Shown here: piece after piece, positions 26,176-38,160 of the stretch
How positions within the stretch are numbered: position 1 is the stretch's first letter
Layout of the letters: every line of letters begins with the position of its first letter
DNA from: Parus major
Taxonomy: Eukaryota; Chordata; Aves; Passeriformes; Paridae
Direction: 5' to 3'
DNA: 64,000 bases
Assembly: GCF_001522545.3 (NCBI RefSeq)
Contig: NC_031768.1
Coordinates: 4,958,320-5,022,319, forward strand
Program-made: the position numbers and the translations under genes
Notes under the pieces: generated by a model
The model's input: the letters and a program-made list of their open reading frames with translations, nothing else
Told to the model about the DNA's origin: nothing
Databases searched by the model: none

Positions 26176-29100
26176 CTATGATTCTCAGCTATCCCACAGT
26201 GATATACTATATTTGATAATAGCATAAGAAGGGCCCACTGTTTGATGGGATTTTGATATTGTCAAACATTGATTTATATTATGTGTAAACTGATATTCAA
26301 ATTGCATAACTCTGTATCTAGAATTGTATCTGAAAATATTTGCTAAATGAGTATTCAGGTAAGTAAGTTCAAATACCCACAACTTTTCAAATTATTAGAG
26401 AAATTTAACAGTTTATAGTTTGTACAACTGAATCTAAAAAAAATGAAAAGTTGCCTACTATACAGTCATGAATTCTGCTATTTTATTGCATTTGAAATAT
26501 TTTCCCCTAATACAAAAAGAAAAATATAACATGGATTTATATAAAATGTCTTCAGATCTGAAGTTCACTACCAGAATATACAGCAGGCTTTGTTAGAGTA
26601 GGAAATCCTTGTGTGTCATTTGAAAAATGAAGAGCTGGTATGCAAACAGCTGGGTTTTGGTTTGGTTTTGTTTTGAAATTTTTTATTTTTATTTTTATTT
26701 TTTTTGTTGTGGTAACAGTTAATTTCTTTTATTTTCCCAAAGTTTGAAGTCTGTGATTGTCTATCCATGAACATTTGCTTTTGGAACTTTGTATTTCCTG
26801 TTGTTGAGTACAAATAAGAGACTCAAGAGCCTCATGATATGATCAACACCCTCTTTTGTCCCTGTCCATTTGTCACAGTGTTGGCTTAGACCAAAGCCAG
26901 AACTTCCTTGTGATTTAGACCAAATCTGGGTCTGTTTCTAACATGACAGGGAGAAAGGTGGTAGCCTTTAGAACCTTCAGACGCTGTATTTGAACAAAGC
27001 CCTTTGGCAGATGCAAATATTTAATTGAATACTTAATTTCTGCTTCTCAGAACACTCAGGCACATGCTTAGGTCCCCTTGATTTCAGGAGGATGAAGGAA
27101 TGTACTGCTGGGCTTACTTAAGTGATTGGAAGCTGGTCATGGCAGATTGTCTTCCAAGGCAAGGCTGAGTTGGTAGGAAGAAAAGCTTCAGGAAGAAATC
27201 TCAGTGGCATTGCCATACATAGATGGAGAATAAGAGAAATTTTCAGTGACTGGGAGTTATTTTTTTTAGGTGTTTTTTACTCGACACAAGAGGTGTTTGT
27301 GCTCCGGCTCTCACCGAGTCCTGGCTGAGGATTTTCCTTTCTTCAAGTGCTGTAATGATCTGCTCCACTGGACTGCTGATTTCTAAAGAATTTGTTTTCT
27401 TCTGACTTCTCTGCTTTGTCACTAATGTGCCATGTTTGTTAAACAGCACAGTAAATGAGTAATGAAAGATGTAATTAGGGAGGCTTTGACATAGCATGGC
27501 TATCTCAAAGGCTGTTGTCAAATCCAGTTTGACCCCAAAACACTTCAAAAGACAAACCATGTACAAATCCTGCTCCTTTGGAAGCATTCAGCCTACTGCC
27601 CCTACAAAAGATAGCTTAGATTACTGGAACTCAGATTCTGTATTTTTGTTTTTAATTGTTTTTAACTTCAAGAGTGCTTCATCACCCCCACCGTCTCCAT
27701 TCAATAGCAGGTTATATTTGTTGGTTTGTTTGGGGTTTTTATTGGAAACAAGACCTCAGGGTTTGCAAACTTCTGAAAGTTTATTTTTCAGAAAGAAGCC
27801 ATTTTCTAGTTAGCTGCTTTTTTTATTTTTTTTTTAATCCCCCCACCTTACATGCAGCAGAAATTCTCTTCTTGCAAAACATGACCTTGTCTTCAGCGAC
27901 TTTATCAATTCCTGGAGACTGAATTTGACAGAGTTTACTGTGAAAGGGGAATATGGAATTGTTTCACTGTCAGATTAGAAACATAAAAAAAAATATAGGG
28001 ATGTGAATTCCTAAAACTGAAAGGGCTTCACCAGTATAAAAGTATTGCTTAACATATGAAACTCAAACCTTTTCTTTCAGTTCAGTGAGAATTCTGTAGT
28101 GGGTGTGAACTGCAAGGAAGTGCTTGTTCTTTTCATGATTTAAAAGAAGAGAAAACAAGAAACAAGTAAGGTCCTTTATTTATTTTTTTTTCTGTGTAAG
28201 GAAGATTGCTGGTTTCAGCAAAGCATCACCATTCAGGAAAGGTACATGTTTACATTCGTTAAAAAGTCTTTATAAGGGACCTAACTTCAAGTCCGTGTAG
28301 AATTCTCCCCCTGCCCCCAATTAAAGTAATATTCATATGTAATAGAACTAATTTGGTTTTTGAATCAATGTGATTCTTCTGCAAATGCAGTTATTAAAAC
28401 TTTTATTTATTTTTTTTTCAATCTAACCCAAAACAGGGTTTTCAGTCCAATTTTTTCCATATTCCTGGAACAGGCAAGGCAATTTTCTGTTGGTTATTTT
28501 TTTAACTTGGGAAGCACTGCAGTTCAGTAGATCAATTCCAAGGTGATCAGAATAAGTTTCTAAATGACTGTTACAAATAAATAATCACGTTGGAAAATAC
28601 TCAGATCAAGTCTGGCTCTGCAGGAGGTTTTCTACATCTGGATATTGTGTCACAGTGGAGTCCTGCCAACCTCAGGGAAGCTCCATACGGATCCATGTCA
28701 GGCTGCATTTACCTGCTGGTACCTGATTTCTGACAGGAATCTTCTGGAGAGCCCTCCAGCTCTACCTTGCCTGCATTCCTGGGTCTTCTTCCAGTGGAAA
28801 CCTGGGTATGGATGAAGGGCTTGGCAGGGCAGGATTTCATGGTGACCTGGGATGCAACAACAAATATTTTTGTTGATGTTCAACACGCGGCCAGGAGCCA
28901 GAGGCGCAGTGAGGAATTGCAGTTCCCAGTTCCAAAGTTCCAAAGTTTGTGCTTCCAGAGTAGCTTTAGGTTTATGGATGTTGGAGGGGAATAGCACACG
29001 TGGCTCAAGCCCCAGCTCCTGGTCAGTGACACCCAGAGCCCTGTGTGGGCCATTCACTGGGGAGCTGGACTCGCTGTGTGTCCCTTCCACCTCAGAGTGT

Positions 29101-31250
29101 TCTGTGAAATACGACGTGGATTTGTTTCTGGAAGAACCAGAAATCCACCTTCCTGACTTCAGGAACTTGGCAGCCCATGGGATAAAACAAAGCCTTTCCA
29201 AGGGATGATAGTTGCACTTAAACAAAAATCCAGAACACCCATGTGTTTTAAAAAATTGGAACACATGCATTTAATTGTAATTAAAGTTGATTTAACATTT
29301 TATTTTCTGAAGTTGAGTTGTCTTGGGAGAAAAAGAATGAATAAGTATTTGTCTATGCAAGACACAAATGTCAAAAATGTGTGAATTACCCATTTTTAGG
29401 TACTGTATTGTTATTGTCTTTCTGACTTCTGTTCCTTTGATTAGTCTCTTCGACCTTTCAGCCTAACATTTGGCTTAGAGTTGAATAGGCAAAATGTAGT
29501 TTTGAAATCCTGTTGGAAATGTAACTAACCTTTGTTCCCTCATGAAAATCTCGCATGTTAAACAATTAAGTGAAATGTTTTGGTTTCCTAATAATAAATT
29601 CAAACTCTCACCACCTCCTGAAAACAGCATATCCATGACCACGCACATTTAGTGTGGTGTGCAGGCCATCCAACCATCAGCTGGACACACTTTGCTCTTC
29701 CCTCTGCGACAAAAGCAGGTTCATTCTGCCAAACTCAAACTCAGCCTGGATCCCTTTCCCCCCCTCCCCTGCCCTTGGCATGCTAAACTCCTGCAAAGAC
29801 CTTCTGGGTTGTTTAATTTTCAAGTCCTACAGTAACCTGATGGTCCATGGCACTGATGTGCTTTTGGTGATTGCCCAAATCAGGTAATTTGTTCATTCCT
29901 GTCACCTGGACATACAAAATCCGTTCTTCTTCTGTGGCACAGTTCTTTAGGACCTGCTGAGTGCTCACAGTTGGTTTTGCTAGAGAAAAGCAAGGTGTGA
30001 GAAGGCAGGGAAATGCCTTTCCAACCTCGTAGAAGCCCATAAAGATTCATAGTTGGTTGTTAATAAAATCCAGTGTTTCAGGTCGTGACGGAAGCAGCCG
30101 TAACCTGCCCGTGGATTAGCAGCACTGGGTCTGTACAATCGACAATCTTTAAAATGTGAACCCTGTAACCTTTCTTTCCTTGGTTGTTAAGGGATTTTGA
30201 AGCAACTGATCTATCAAGGGATGAAATTAAAAATGAGAATATGCTTCATGGATGATTTATTTTTACACTGCTGCTCTCTGTGAACAGAAAAAGCACATTT
30301 TGGAAGCAAAGCATTTACATTGCTTTAACAGTATTGTTTGGCTGAAAGACAAATATGTTTTCAGGAAATCTTGAGCATAGTTTCAAACTATTTAACCAGT
30401 TCCTGGCCAGGGAAAGTCCTTGGCCCTTGTATTTGTTCGGGGTTTCTTGTTTATGCAAATGAAAAAAAAATGTTTACTCGTTCTTACCAGTGTGGGGATT
30501 TTTATTACACTTTTGTATTGCAGGAGCAGCTTCGATGAAAGAAAGAATTAGCAGGCAAACAGTCCATAATGTTTGTGACTTTGGGTGGGAGGGGTTTGTT
30601 GTTGTTGTTTTGAATTAATTAAAATGGCATGGACATCAAACTTCAAGTAATGGTTCCAAGCATATATGGTAGTGACTTATTTGAAAACACTTCCTCTCTG
30701 CAAATCCCATGTGTTAACTTGTTTAGCCAGATTGTAATACATCTCTAAAATTACCATGTTCTACCAAATCAGCAATCTTCAGGAAATGAGCAGCTCCTTT
30801 ATTACAAGATTCTACTCAAGCAAGAATCTCAAACTCTTTTCATATCCAGCGTGCGAGTCCTGCTCAGCAGAGATTAAATCAGATGTGGGTACTCCAGGAT
30901 TTACTTCTGCTGAGTACTGGAGCATTATTTATTCCTGCCATCTCTTCCCCAACATCTGGCACGGTGACACCCATGAGTGCCTCCAGAAGGGAAGAGGGCT
31001 GATTATAGATAATATTTTGTGGTTAGAGGGTTAATCTGTGGAGAGCTGAGTAGTTTGTGTTCTAGACAAAGGAGTATTTATCACTTCCTTGTCTGGCATT
31101 AGAAGAGTGTCTGAGAGTAGTGCCAGTAACTCCTGGTGATATAACAAAATAATTTTAACTCCACTGCTGCCAGGGAGCAATTTTTTCCTTAATCTGAAAT
31201 GAATAAACAACAAAAAAATCCCCCACCTGTAAAGCGCTAAGGGGAATGTT
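26176..31250. other. Intergenic or 3' UTR sequence without a recognised gene
   Basis: AT-rich sequence with short homopolymer tracts. The longest open frame (minus strand, 28698-29270, 190 codons) shows no recognisable domain and no supported splice context, so no gene is called. Part could be PKNOX1 3' UTR. Confidence 0.5.
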
Positions 31251-31254
31251 GTCT

Positions 31255-31507
31255 CTCAGACTGAGAGAGAGCAGGGTTAGATTAGATATGAGAAAAAATT
31301 CTTCCCTGTGAGGGTAGTGGGGCACAGGCACAGATTGCCCAGAGAAGCTGTGGCTGTCCCTGGACCCCTGGAAGTGTCCAAGGCCAGGCTGGATGGAGGT
31401 TGGAGTAACCTGGGATAGTGGAAACTCTCTGCCCATGGCAGGGGATGTTGGAATTGGGTGATCTTTAAGGTCCATTCCAACCCAAACTATTCTGTGGTTA
31501 TATGATT
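31255..31507 (+). mobile_element. CR1 LINE 3'-end fragment
   Basis: It carries GAAAAAATTCTTCCCTGTGA, then TGCCCAGAGAAGCTGTGG and CTGGAAGTGTCCAAGGCC. It ends in AAGGTCCATTCCAACCC and ATTCTGTGGTTATATGATT, the bird CR1 3' sequence order. Confidence 0.92.
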
Positions 31508-32284
31508 ATAACAACTAAATTAGGTCCCATATTGAGTATTTTTAGTTGGATGGTTTCAAATTTCCCTGAGAGATAAATCCCCTCTTCGAGAAGCCATTAC
31601 AGGAATCAGAAGTTTAATTGTAAATAACTGGTGAGCTGGTTTGCTTTTGTGGAGCATCAGTTTACAAAGTCCTCTATTCTGCAATTTAGGGCTGTTCCTA
31701 AATAACTCTCTTTGTAAAAACCAGAGCAATATCCTCAAAGCTAAAACAAAGGAGAATAAGCTACACAATCAGTGTGAAATGAGGATTCTGCAAAAACAAC
31801 CCAACAATATGGCTGGGACACATATTAGGTATTTACTTATCTGTATATAAATTCATGCAAGTTCAGAGTGTGTGAAGTATGTGAGATTACATCTGTGGTA
31901 TATTTAAAACACAAAATGAAAAATCACCATTTAGATACCCTCCTAAAACCTGAAAGCAATGTGACTTTTGCAGGTGAAATTTGGTTTGTCTTCCTGATGC
32001 AACTGAGGTGTGATCTAGGGCTTGTGAAGTAATCAGGGAAAATCTGTGGGTATTTACCTTCTGTGTTGGACTTTGGTGTCACCACTGGCACAAAGCAGGA
32101 GCTGAGTCCCTTGGACCTACTCCTGAAAATTATTCCTTGCACATTTTTTGTTAAGTTGATCCTGAATCCTAAATACACACTGATGCATATACTAAATGTG
32201 ACTGTGTTAATAAAAAATTAATTTAGATAATTTTTTGCTAAGTTCCAAGGATTTTTCAAGTTAGATTTTTAGGAGTTGTGAAGA

Positions 32285-32808
32285 AATATGCAGATCATAC
32301 TGGGCAGTGATTGTCCCTCTGTGCTGGGCTGGCTCCAGTTGTGGCTGGTGCAGGAGAGCCCTGGAGGGGCTGGAGCGTGTCCAGGGCAGGGAACGGAGCT
32401 GGGAAGGGGCTGGAGCCCCAGGAGGGGCTGAGGGAGCTGGGAAAGGGGCTCAGCCTGGAGCAAAGGAGGCTCAGGGGGCCCTTGTGGCTCTGCACAAGTC
32501 CCTGGCAGGAGGGGACAGCCGGGGGGGTCGGGCTCTGCTGCCAGGGAACAGGGACAGGAGGAGAGCTCAGGCCTCAGGCTGGGCCAGGGCAGGCTCAGGG
32601 TGGGCAGCAGCAGGAATTTGCCCATGGAAAGGGAGCTCAGGCCTTGGCAGGGGCTGCCCAGGGAGCTTTGCAGTGCCCATCCCTGGAGGTGTCACCTGGA
32701 CGTGGCACTCAGGGCTCTGGGCTGGGGACAAGGTGGGCATCGGGCACAGCTGGGACTCAGTCTCAGAGGATTTTTCCAACCTTAATTATTCTGTGATTAA
32801 GAAACCAG
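32285..32808 (+). mobile_element. CR1 LINE 3'-end fragment, GC-rich subfamily
   Basis: It carries GGGCTGAGGGAGCTGGG, then GGAGCAAAGGAGGCTCAGGG and GGCTGCCCAGGGAGC. It ends TTTTTCCAACCTTAATTATT with CTGTGATTAAG. Long open frames across it (for example 32307-33221) are chance products of its GC content. Confidence 0.9.
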
Positions 32809-33799
32809 TGATTGACTTCTATGCCACTTTTATCTCGAGGGGTGTGTGTGTCCCTCCTCCTGCAACCTCTCACTATGAGCTACAAACTGTGGACACTTCC
32901 TTTAATTTCTTAACATTCATCAAGTTCTGTTTCCTCATGTTTCTGCACAGCTCAGTTCATGGCCCTGTTTGGTCTTTAAGATTTAGACTCCTTGCTCTCA
33001 GCAGGGGCTGGCACACAGGAAAAACAAGAAGACTTACTGATCTGTGCAATTACAGTAATTACAAATTCAATTACTGTGCAGGTACTGATTTTTCTAAGAT
33101 ACTTAGCAGTATATATGGTTCCACAGGCAGGATCCCAATTAGGGCCGGGAAGGAGAGAGAATATTTCTGTTGTTTTTTTAATTTTTTTTTAATACACAAA
33201 AGGACTATTTTGCACAGCTGATTCTGATTAAGTTTCTTAACTCAGTACTGTAGCTGGATCGAGACCTAAAAGCTCTTGAAAATCTTAAACATCATCATCA
33301 AATGAAACTCAGAATGGCAAAATTCCAAAGATTTTGAGGAACTGGGTTGGCATTTGTTAGGTAATGCCTATGCTGCTCTCCCAGCTTTTCAGATGCTGGG
33401 GGGGAACGATATTCCTGACTCACTTGCACACACAGGGACACTTTCAGCACCTACAGGAACAATAATTTCCCTCTAAGATCCTCCATTCTGCTTTCAAACA
33501 ACTGGGTTTGTATTCTTATCCTTTTTTTTTTTTTTTTTCTCCTTCCTTTCTCTGGAAACTGGCAACAATTAATCCTTGATTACATACCCTGGACTTTTTT
33601 TGTGTCTCTTGAACTTCTGAACTGTGAATAGCCATGAATAATGACTCTGCAAATCATTACTCCAGGATTCAAAGCCAGCTGCTGGAGAAAGCCCAACAGC
33701 CTTGGAGAACTGAGTTGTGGGTGCTGCTATGGATGTAATATCAGAATGATTTTAAAAAGCTGTTTTTAGTGTAGATGTACAATGTTGAAGCTAAATCAT

Positions 33800-34065
33800 A
33801 GACCAGAATCACAGAATCAATTATGTTGAAAAGATGTCCAAGATCACAGAGCCCAACCTTTCACCAAACCCCACCTCATCACCCAGCCCAGAGCTCTGAG
33901 TGCCACATCCAGATTCCTTGGACACCTCCAGGGACTCCAAACCTCCCTGGGCAGTCCTTTCCAATACTTGAGAAGCCTTTCAATGAAGAAATTCTTCCTG
34001 ATGTCCAACTTGAACCTCCCCTGGCACAGCTCGAGGCCATTGTCCCACTGAAATCACTTTGGCCT
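33800..34065 (-). mobile_element. CR1 LINE 3'-end fragment, reverse orientation
   Basis: The reverse complement of the CR1 3' end runs from AATCACAGAATCAATTATGT through AGATCACAGAGCCCAACC to GAAGAAATTCTTCCTGATG and GGCACAGCTCGAGGCCATTG. Confidence 0.9.
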
Positions 34066-36159
34066 TAAAACAACTTGTATATTATTTTCCTAAATGACTG
34101 AATGGCATTTTTGCAACATAGAAGCTTTTTATAATGTGTTGCACAAGTAAAAGGTCTTAGGCTTAGAAATGCATGTTTCAATATTCTGCATCACAAAATG
34201 TGCACACTTTAGGGAAACATGCAGAAATCCTCCCTATTAAATTATAAAAACCCAAATACACTTGTGTGTGTGTGTAGTTCCCATCCTTGTGCCATTTGCT
34301 GGTTCATAAATTCATTGCACCTTTGGCATGTCAGGGCAGCTTAAAATTTCCTATAATGAACACATTCAAAAGTGTCAAACGTTACCTTTCTCCCTTCCCC
34401 CTAGTTTTAAAGAAAAACTATTTCTAGGGGGATGTAATCAGTCCATTACCAACACTGGTAATGTGTGACACTGAGTTAATTCTAATTAAATTAGGGAATC
34501 CTTGAGGAAACTTCTGTTCTTATCCTGTTCAGAAATCAGCAGTGCAGAACCTGCCATGGATCAAGATTTCTGATTGTTTAAGACATAATAACTAGGAAAA
34601 AACCAAATGGCAGCCAGCCCCACACACCTGGGCTGTGCAAATGTAGTCTGGGGTGCTAAAGCTGGTAAACCACACCTGAGGAATTCACTTCTGGAAGGGT
34701 GTTGGAAAAGGTAGAAGGACTTGGGCAAACACTTCAACTTCTTGACATAGTTGTACCCAAAGGAAGCCTCCTGATGGGCTTTCATTCATGAATATTTTAA
34801 TGTTTTACAGCCTCATGAGGCAGGAACTGAGAGGGCTCATAAAAGGACTGAGGGCTGAAGCACGGCTCTATTTAAATCAGTCATTTTATGATTAACAGGA
34901 TGAGGAAAGGCCCTGTCCCTTCCACAACTAACTAAACATCAGTAATGATCTTTTACAAACAACACCCCAAAACCTGATTGCTCTACATGCAAAAGGAGTT
35001 CTTGCTAGGAGTTGGCAAATTTCAGCTTTGGTTTCAGTTCTCAGGGCCCATTTAGGGATGCACATCAGTCTGTGTGTTGCTCTGCTCTTGAGAAACATTT
35101 ACAGTCCGTCCCTGCAAACACGTGCCTGGCTCTGGTGCACTGACAGTGACCATGTGAAGGTGCAGCCACAAAACTACACCCCTGCCCAGACTGGGGAAAA
35201 TCTCATCTGGAAAAATACAAATACTACCAGCCATTCTGTGTCCAAATTGCAGATAAACACATGAGGGATTAATACTGGAGAATCCAGGACAACACCCATT
35301 CAAACAAAGCATGCCAAACCCCAGGACATTAAATTTAAGTGAAAAAATTCTGACTGACCATTGTGAGTTTTTAATTTTCTCCCTGTGCTGTTCATGGTAA
35401 AAGTAAAATAATGCACCTAGTGCCTTCAATGTGATGAAATGCAGACAGAGATGCTGGAGACAGAAGGTATCTTCACATCAGAGGAGGGGGCAGAGCAAAG
35501 AAACTCTGCACCACCTCCAAGGAGCAGCTTGCAAAGGAGCCGACAGGGACCTTTTTGCAGAGATATTTAAACAATAACTCTTTCATTGTTCCCGTGCTGA
35601 CACTGTGTAGGGAAGACAAACCCAATATTATGCAGGGGCTGCCCATCTGTCGGTCATTCCCCCCTGCTCCAAGGTTATCAGTCACACAAAGCAGCGGGCA
35701 GTGAGACAGATAAGATGTGTGACAAAGGATAAACAACCCCAGCAGCCCACCACCCTCCCCAGGCAGTGAGGAGTCTTTCCAAATCCCTCATGACTCCCTC
35801 TGAATGATCCCTGTGCTTGCAAAACCCATCACTGCGCTCCCACACTCGTCCTGATCTCTTTAAATTCTTGGCAGACACTAAAGGGAGCCAACCCCATGGA
35901 CTCAAACACCCTCACCTTGCAAGGGCACGCAGGATGTGGATTCCTTCAGCAATTTGTAAATACCTGGACAGCAGGTAATTAGAAACCTGTAAGGGGAAGA
36001 ATTTATTGTGCTGCTGGTGGACATGGTGGCGTGGGATGTCTGGTGTCTGCCAGGTGGACAATGAGCTTTAACCTTACTAAAAACTGAGATTTTTACACCA
36101 AATGGGGAAGAGCAGAGGACGAAGTGTTGTCAGGTCAAACCCCCCTTCCCTGCAACAGA

Positions 36160-36545
36160 AACATGGAGCAGCTGAAAGGCTGAGAGAATTGGGATTGTTC
36201 AGACCAGAGAAGAGAAGGCTTTGGGGTGACTTCCTTGTGGCCTTCCAGTACCTGAAGGGGCCTACAAAAAACATGGAGAGACAATTTCCAAGGGTCTGGT
36301 ACGACAGGACAAGGGGGAATGGTTTCAAACTGAAAGAAGGGAAATTTAACTTAGATATATGGAAAAAAATTCTTCACTATGAGGGTGGTGAGGCCTTGGC
36401 ACAGGTTGCCCAGAGAAGCTGTGGCCGCCTCATCCCTGGAAGTGTCCAAGGCCAGGCTGGATGGAGCTCTGAGGAACCCAGGACAGTGGATGGTGTCCCT
36501 GCCTGTGCCAGGGGAGTTGGAACTGGGTGATTCTTAAGGTCCCTT
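36160..36545 (+). mobile_element. CR1 LINE 3'-end fragment
   Basis: It carries GGCTGAGAGAATTGGGATTG, GGCCTTCCAGTACCTGAAGG, GACAGGACAAGGGGGAATGG and GGCACAGGTTGCCCAGAGAA. It ends in CTTAAGGTCCCTTCCCC, a standard CR1 3' region. It lies about 800 nt below the poly(A) signal of the minus-strand cysteine-rich gene. Confidence 0.92.
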
Positions 36546-36902
36546 CCCCAGTTGATGGAGACCCCTGCTGCAACCCAAAAGCCAAATTCACCTGATTCCT
36601 CCAACTTTTTCCTGACCCTCCACCTGAATCCCACCTGCTCACTGTTGTTTGGTTTTTTTGCAGTCAAACAGCATTAGAGCAGGAGAGAAGAAAATTAAAA
36701 CAATCTGAGGGACACATTTAATTGTGCCTGGATCCAAGGTGGTTGGAGAGAGCCTTGTGTGGCCTAAGTACCACTAGCTAGCACAAGGGGAAAGTACATG
36801 TCTCCTTATCAGTAAAGCCCTCAAAAGTTCACTGGTAACACTGACTTTATTCAATCCTTAAACAATTACCATGTGTTAATAGCACAGCCTGATGAAGCTG
36901 TG

Positions 36903-36942
36903 GGTTTTATACATAGATATACATAGGTTTTATACATAGATA
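36903..36942. repeat. Direct repeat, 17-nt unit, two copies, period 23
   Basis: GGTTTTATACATAGATA occurs at 36903-36919 and again at 36926-36942. The surrounding AT-rich sequence is probably a decayed microsatellite. Confidence 0.85.
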
Positions 36943-37345
36943 CATTCATTTATGCGTGTGCATGTTTATACATGTCAAAGCACTCAGAAGATGTGGTTCT
37001 CCTGTATCCTGTGTCCGTATCCAGAAGACAAAGTCACACTTTGGGGCATTCCTGCCAAACTGGGACTGACCATGGGGTCAGCCCTGGGTGAGATCAAGGT
37101 GGCTGTGAAGGACTGAGCCTTGACTGCTGCCATCCTCATGTGAGACACGGCTTTGCTCCGGAGAATGGACACAGGAGAGGGGTTTGCCTCCTAAGAACAC
37201 AGATCTGTGCTAACCCCCTATTCCAACCTCATGAAGAGATTGGAGAGAAAAAGCCATCAGCCAGCCAGCCCTCTGATCTTGTTCCCACCACTTGGAACCT
37301 GATGGAATTACAGGAAGAAAAAGCCTGGCTCCTGGGAGGAGCGAG

Positions 37346-37351
37346 TTTAAT
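37346..37351 (-). terminator. Candidate poly(A) signal of the cysteine-rich gene
   Basis: ATTAAA on the minus strand, about 310 nt after the TGA stop. It is the first common poly(A) hexamer met downstream; the sequence between it and the stop is non-coding. Confidence 0.5.
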
Positions 37352-37658
37352 ATAAACAGCCTATATAAACACAAACACATACAAAAGCAGAATCATCTTC
37401 CAAATAAATAAATAGCTGCATTTGCTCCGGTTACACGCTAGCAGCAGTCAGCTTAAGCCCCGTGGAACAAACCTCACAACCAAGCAAGCTCACCCCTCCA
37501 GACACCTCGCCAGAGAACCTGGCATCTCCCCCTCCCCATAACAGCCCCCAAAATCCTCCGGGAGGCTTGGAAGCCTCTCAGCGAGGACACCCCCCAGCTC
37601 GGGAAGCCTTCTGCTGCCGGCGAGGCCGCGGTGCCCTCCCGCAGCCGGGCCGAGGGCC
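37352..37658 (-). other. 3' UTR of the cysteine-rich gene
   Basis: Non-coding sequence lies between the stop and the candidate ATTAAA signal. It contains an ATAAATAAATA microsatellite (about 37403-37415). Confidence 0.5.
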
Positions 37659-38156
37659 TCAGCGGGGGCTGCCCGATGTGCACAGCAGCTCTCCGCCCTG
37701 CTCGGGGCAGCTGCAGCGCTGGGAGCCGCGGATGGTGACGGTGCCGGCGGGCACGGCCATCTCCTCCTGGTCGTAGCACACACACTGCGGACAGCCGTCG
37801 GCCCGCGGGCTGCCCAGGGCGAGGCAGGCGGGCCCGGGGCTGGGGCAGAGCGGCGTGCAGGCGATGTCCCCGCCGGGCCCGCAGGTGCACAGCTTGCGGC
37901 CGAAGTCGATGTAGAAGGAGCGGCCGGCGGGGACGCTGGAGAAGCCCTGCATGTCGCAGTCATCGTGCAGGTAGGGCGGGCAGGGGCAGGGCGGGGGGCA
38001 CGGCGGGCAGCAGCCCCCAGCAGCGGGGCTGGCTGTCCCCTCAGGGTCCCCCTCGGGACACGGGCCGCAAGCACTGGGGTCACAGGTGGGTTTGGGGGCC
38101 GCGCTGCTGAGCAGGAGACAGGCGAGCCACAGGCGAAGGGCGCCGGGGAGAGCCAT
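37659..38156 (-). CDS. Secreted cysteine-rich protein resembling the fibulin-2 N-domain
   Basis: The 165-residue reading frame is intact and has no introns. Residues 1-21 form a signal peptide (hydrophobic core LRLWLACLLL, likely cut near Ala-Pro/Lys). The mature part has 20 cysteines in about 144 residues and no membrane segment. The block at about residues 76-105 (VPAGRSFYIDFGRKLCTCGP and the next DIAC) and the end motif CSCPEQGGELLC match, in spacing and residues, the cysteine-rich N-domain of fibulin-2 as I remember it; CCPPC and CPQC also resemble VWC-type modules. EGF repeats and the fibulin C-module are missing. The start is the first ATG, four bases after a good acceptor (TTTCCCCTCAG); the stop is TGA. 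The DNA is CpG-dense with strongly GC-ending codons. Role unknown; extracellular-matrix or ligand binding is inference. It could be an unnamed fibulin-related gene or a retained fragment. Confidence 0.78.
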   Translation of the reverse strand: MALPGALRLWLACLLLSSAAPKPTCDPSACGPCPEGDPEGTASPAAGGCCPPCPPPCPCPPYLHDDCDMQGFSSVPAGRSFYIDFGRKLCTCGPGGDIACTPLCPSPGPACLALGSPRADGCPQCVCYDQEEMAVPAGTVTIRGSQRCSCPEQGGELLCTSGSPR

Positions 38157-38160
38157 GATT
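38157..38160 (-). other. Short 5' UTR after the acceptor of the cysteine-rich gene
   Basis: On the minus strand, CCATTTCCCCTCAG ends at 38161 and is followed by AATC and the ATG. An exon starting here would leave only four untranslated bases, typical of a gene with its leader in an upstream exon. Confidence 0.6.

Noticed and set aside
28698..29270. 190-codon open frame on the minus strand in the intergenic region
   Set aside because: No recognisable domain, no signal peptide or repeat structure, no consistent splice partners, and it lies in unremarkable sequence. The overlapping frame on the other strand is also open, as expected by chance.
32307..33221. 304-codon open frame on the + strand
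   Set aside because: Its first half is a GC-rich CR1 3' end, which is non-coding in the element. The frame runs out into unrelated flanking sequence.
36102..36530. 142-codon open frame on the + strand
   Set aside because: It lies wholly in a CR1 3'-end fragment and its minus-strand shadow; not a gene.
37490..38083. Second long open frame (197 codons) on the same strand as the cysteine-rich gene
   Set aside because: It is out of frame with the cysteine-rich protein, rich in Ala/Pro/Arg, lacks a family match, and is explained by the scarcity of stops in very GC-rich DNA.
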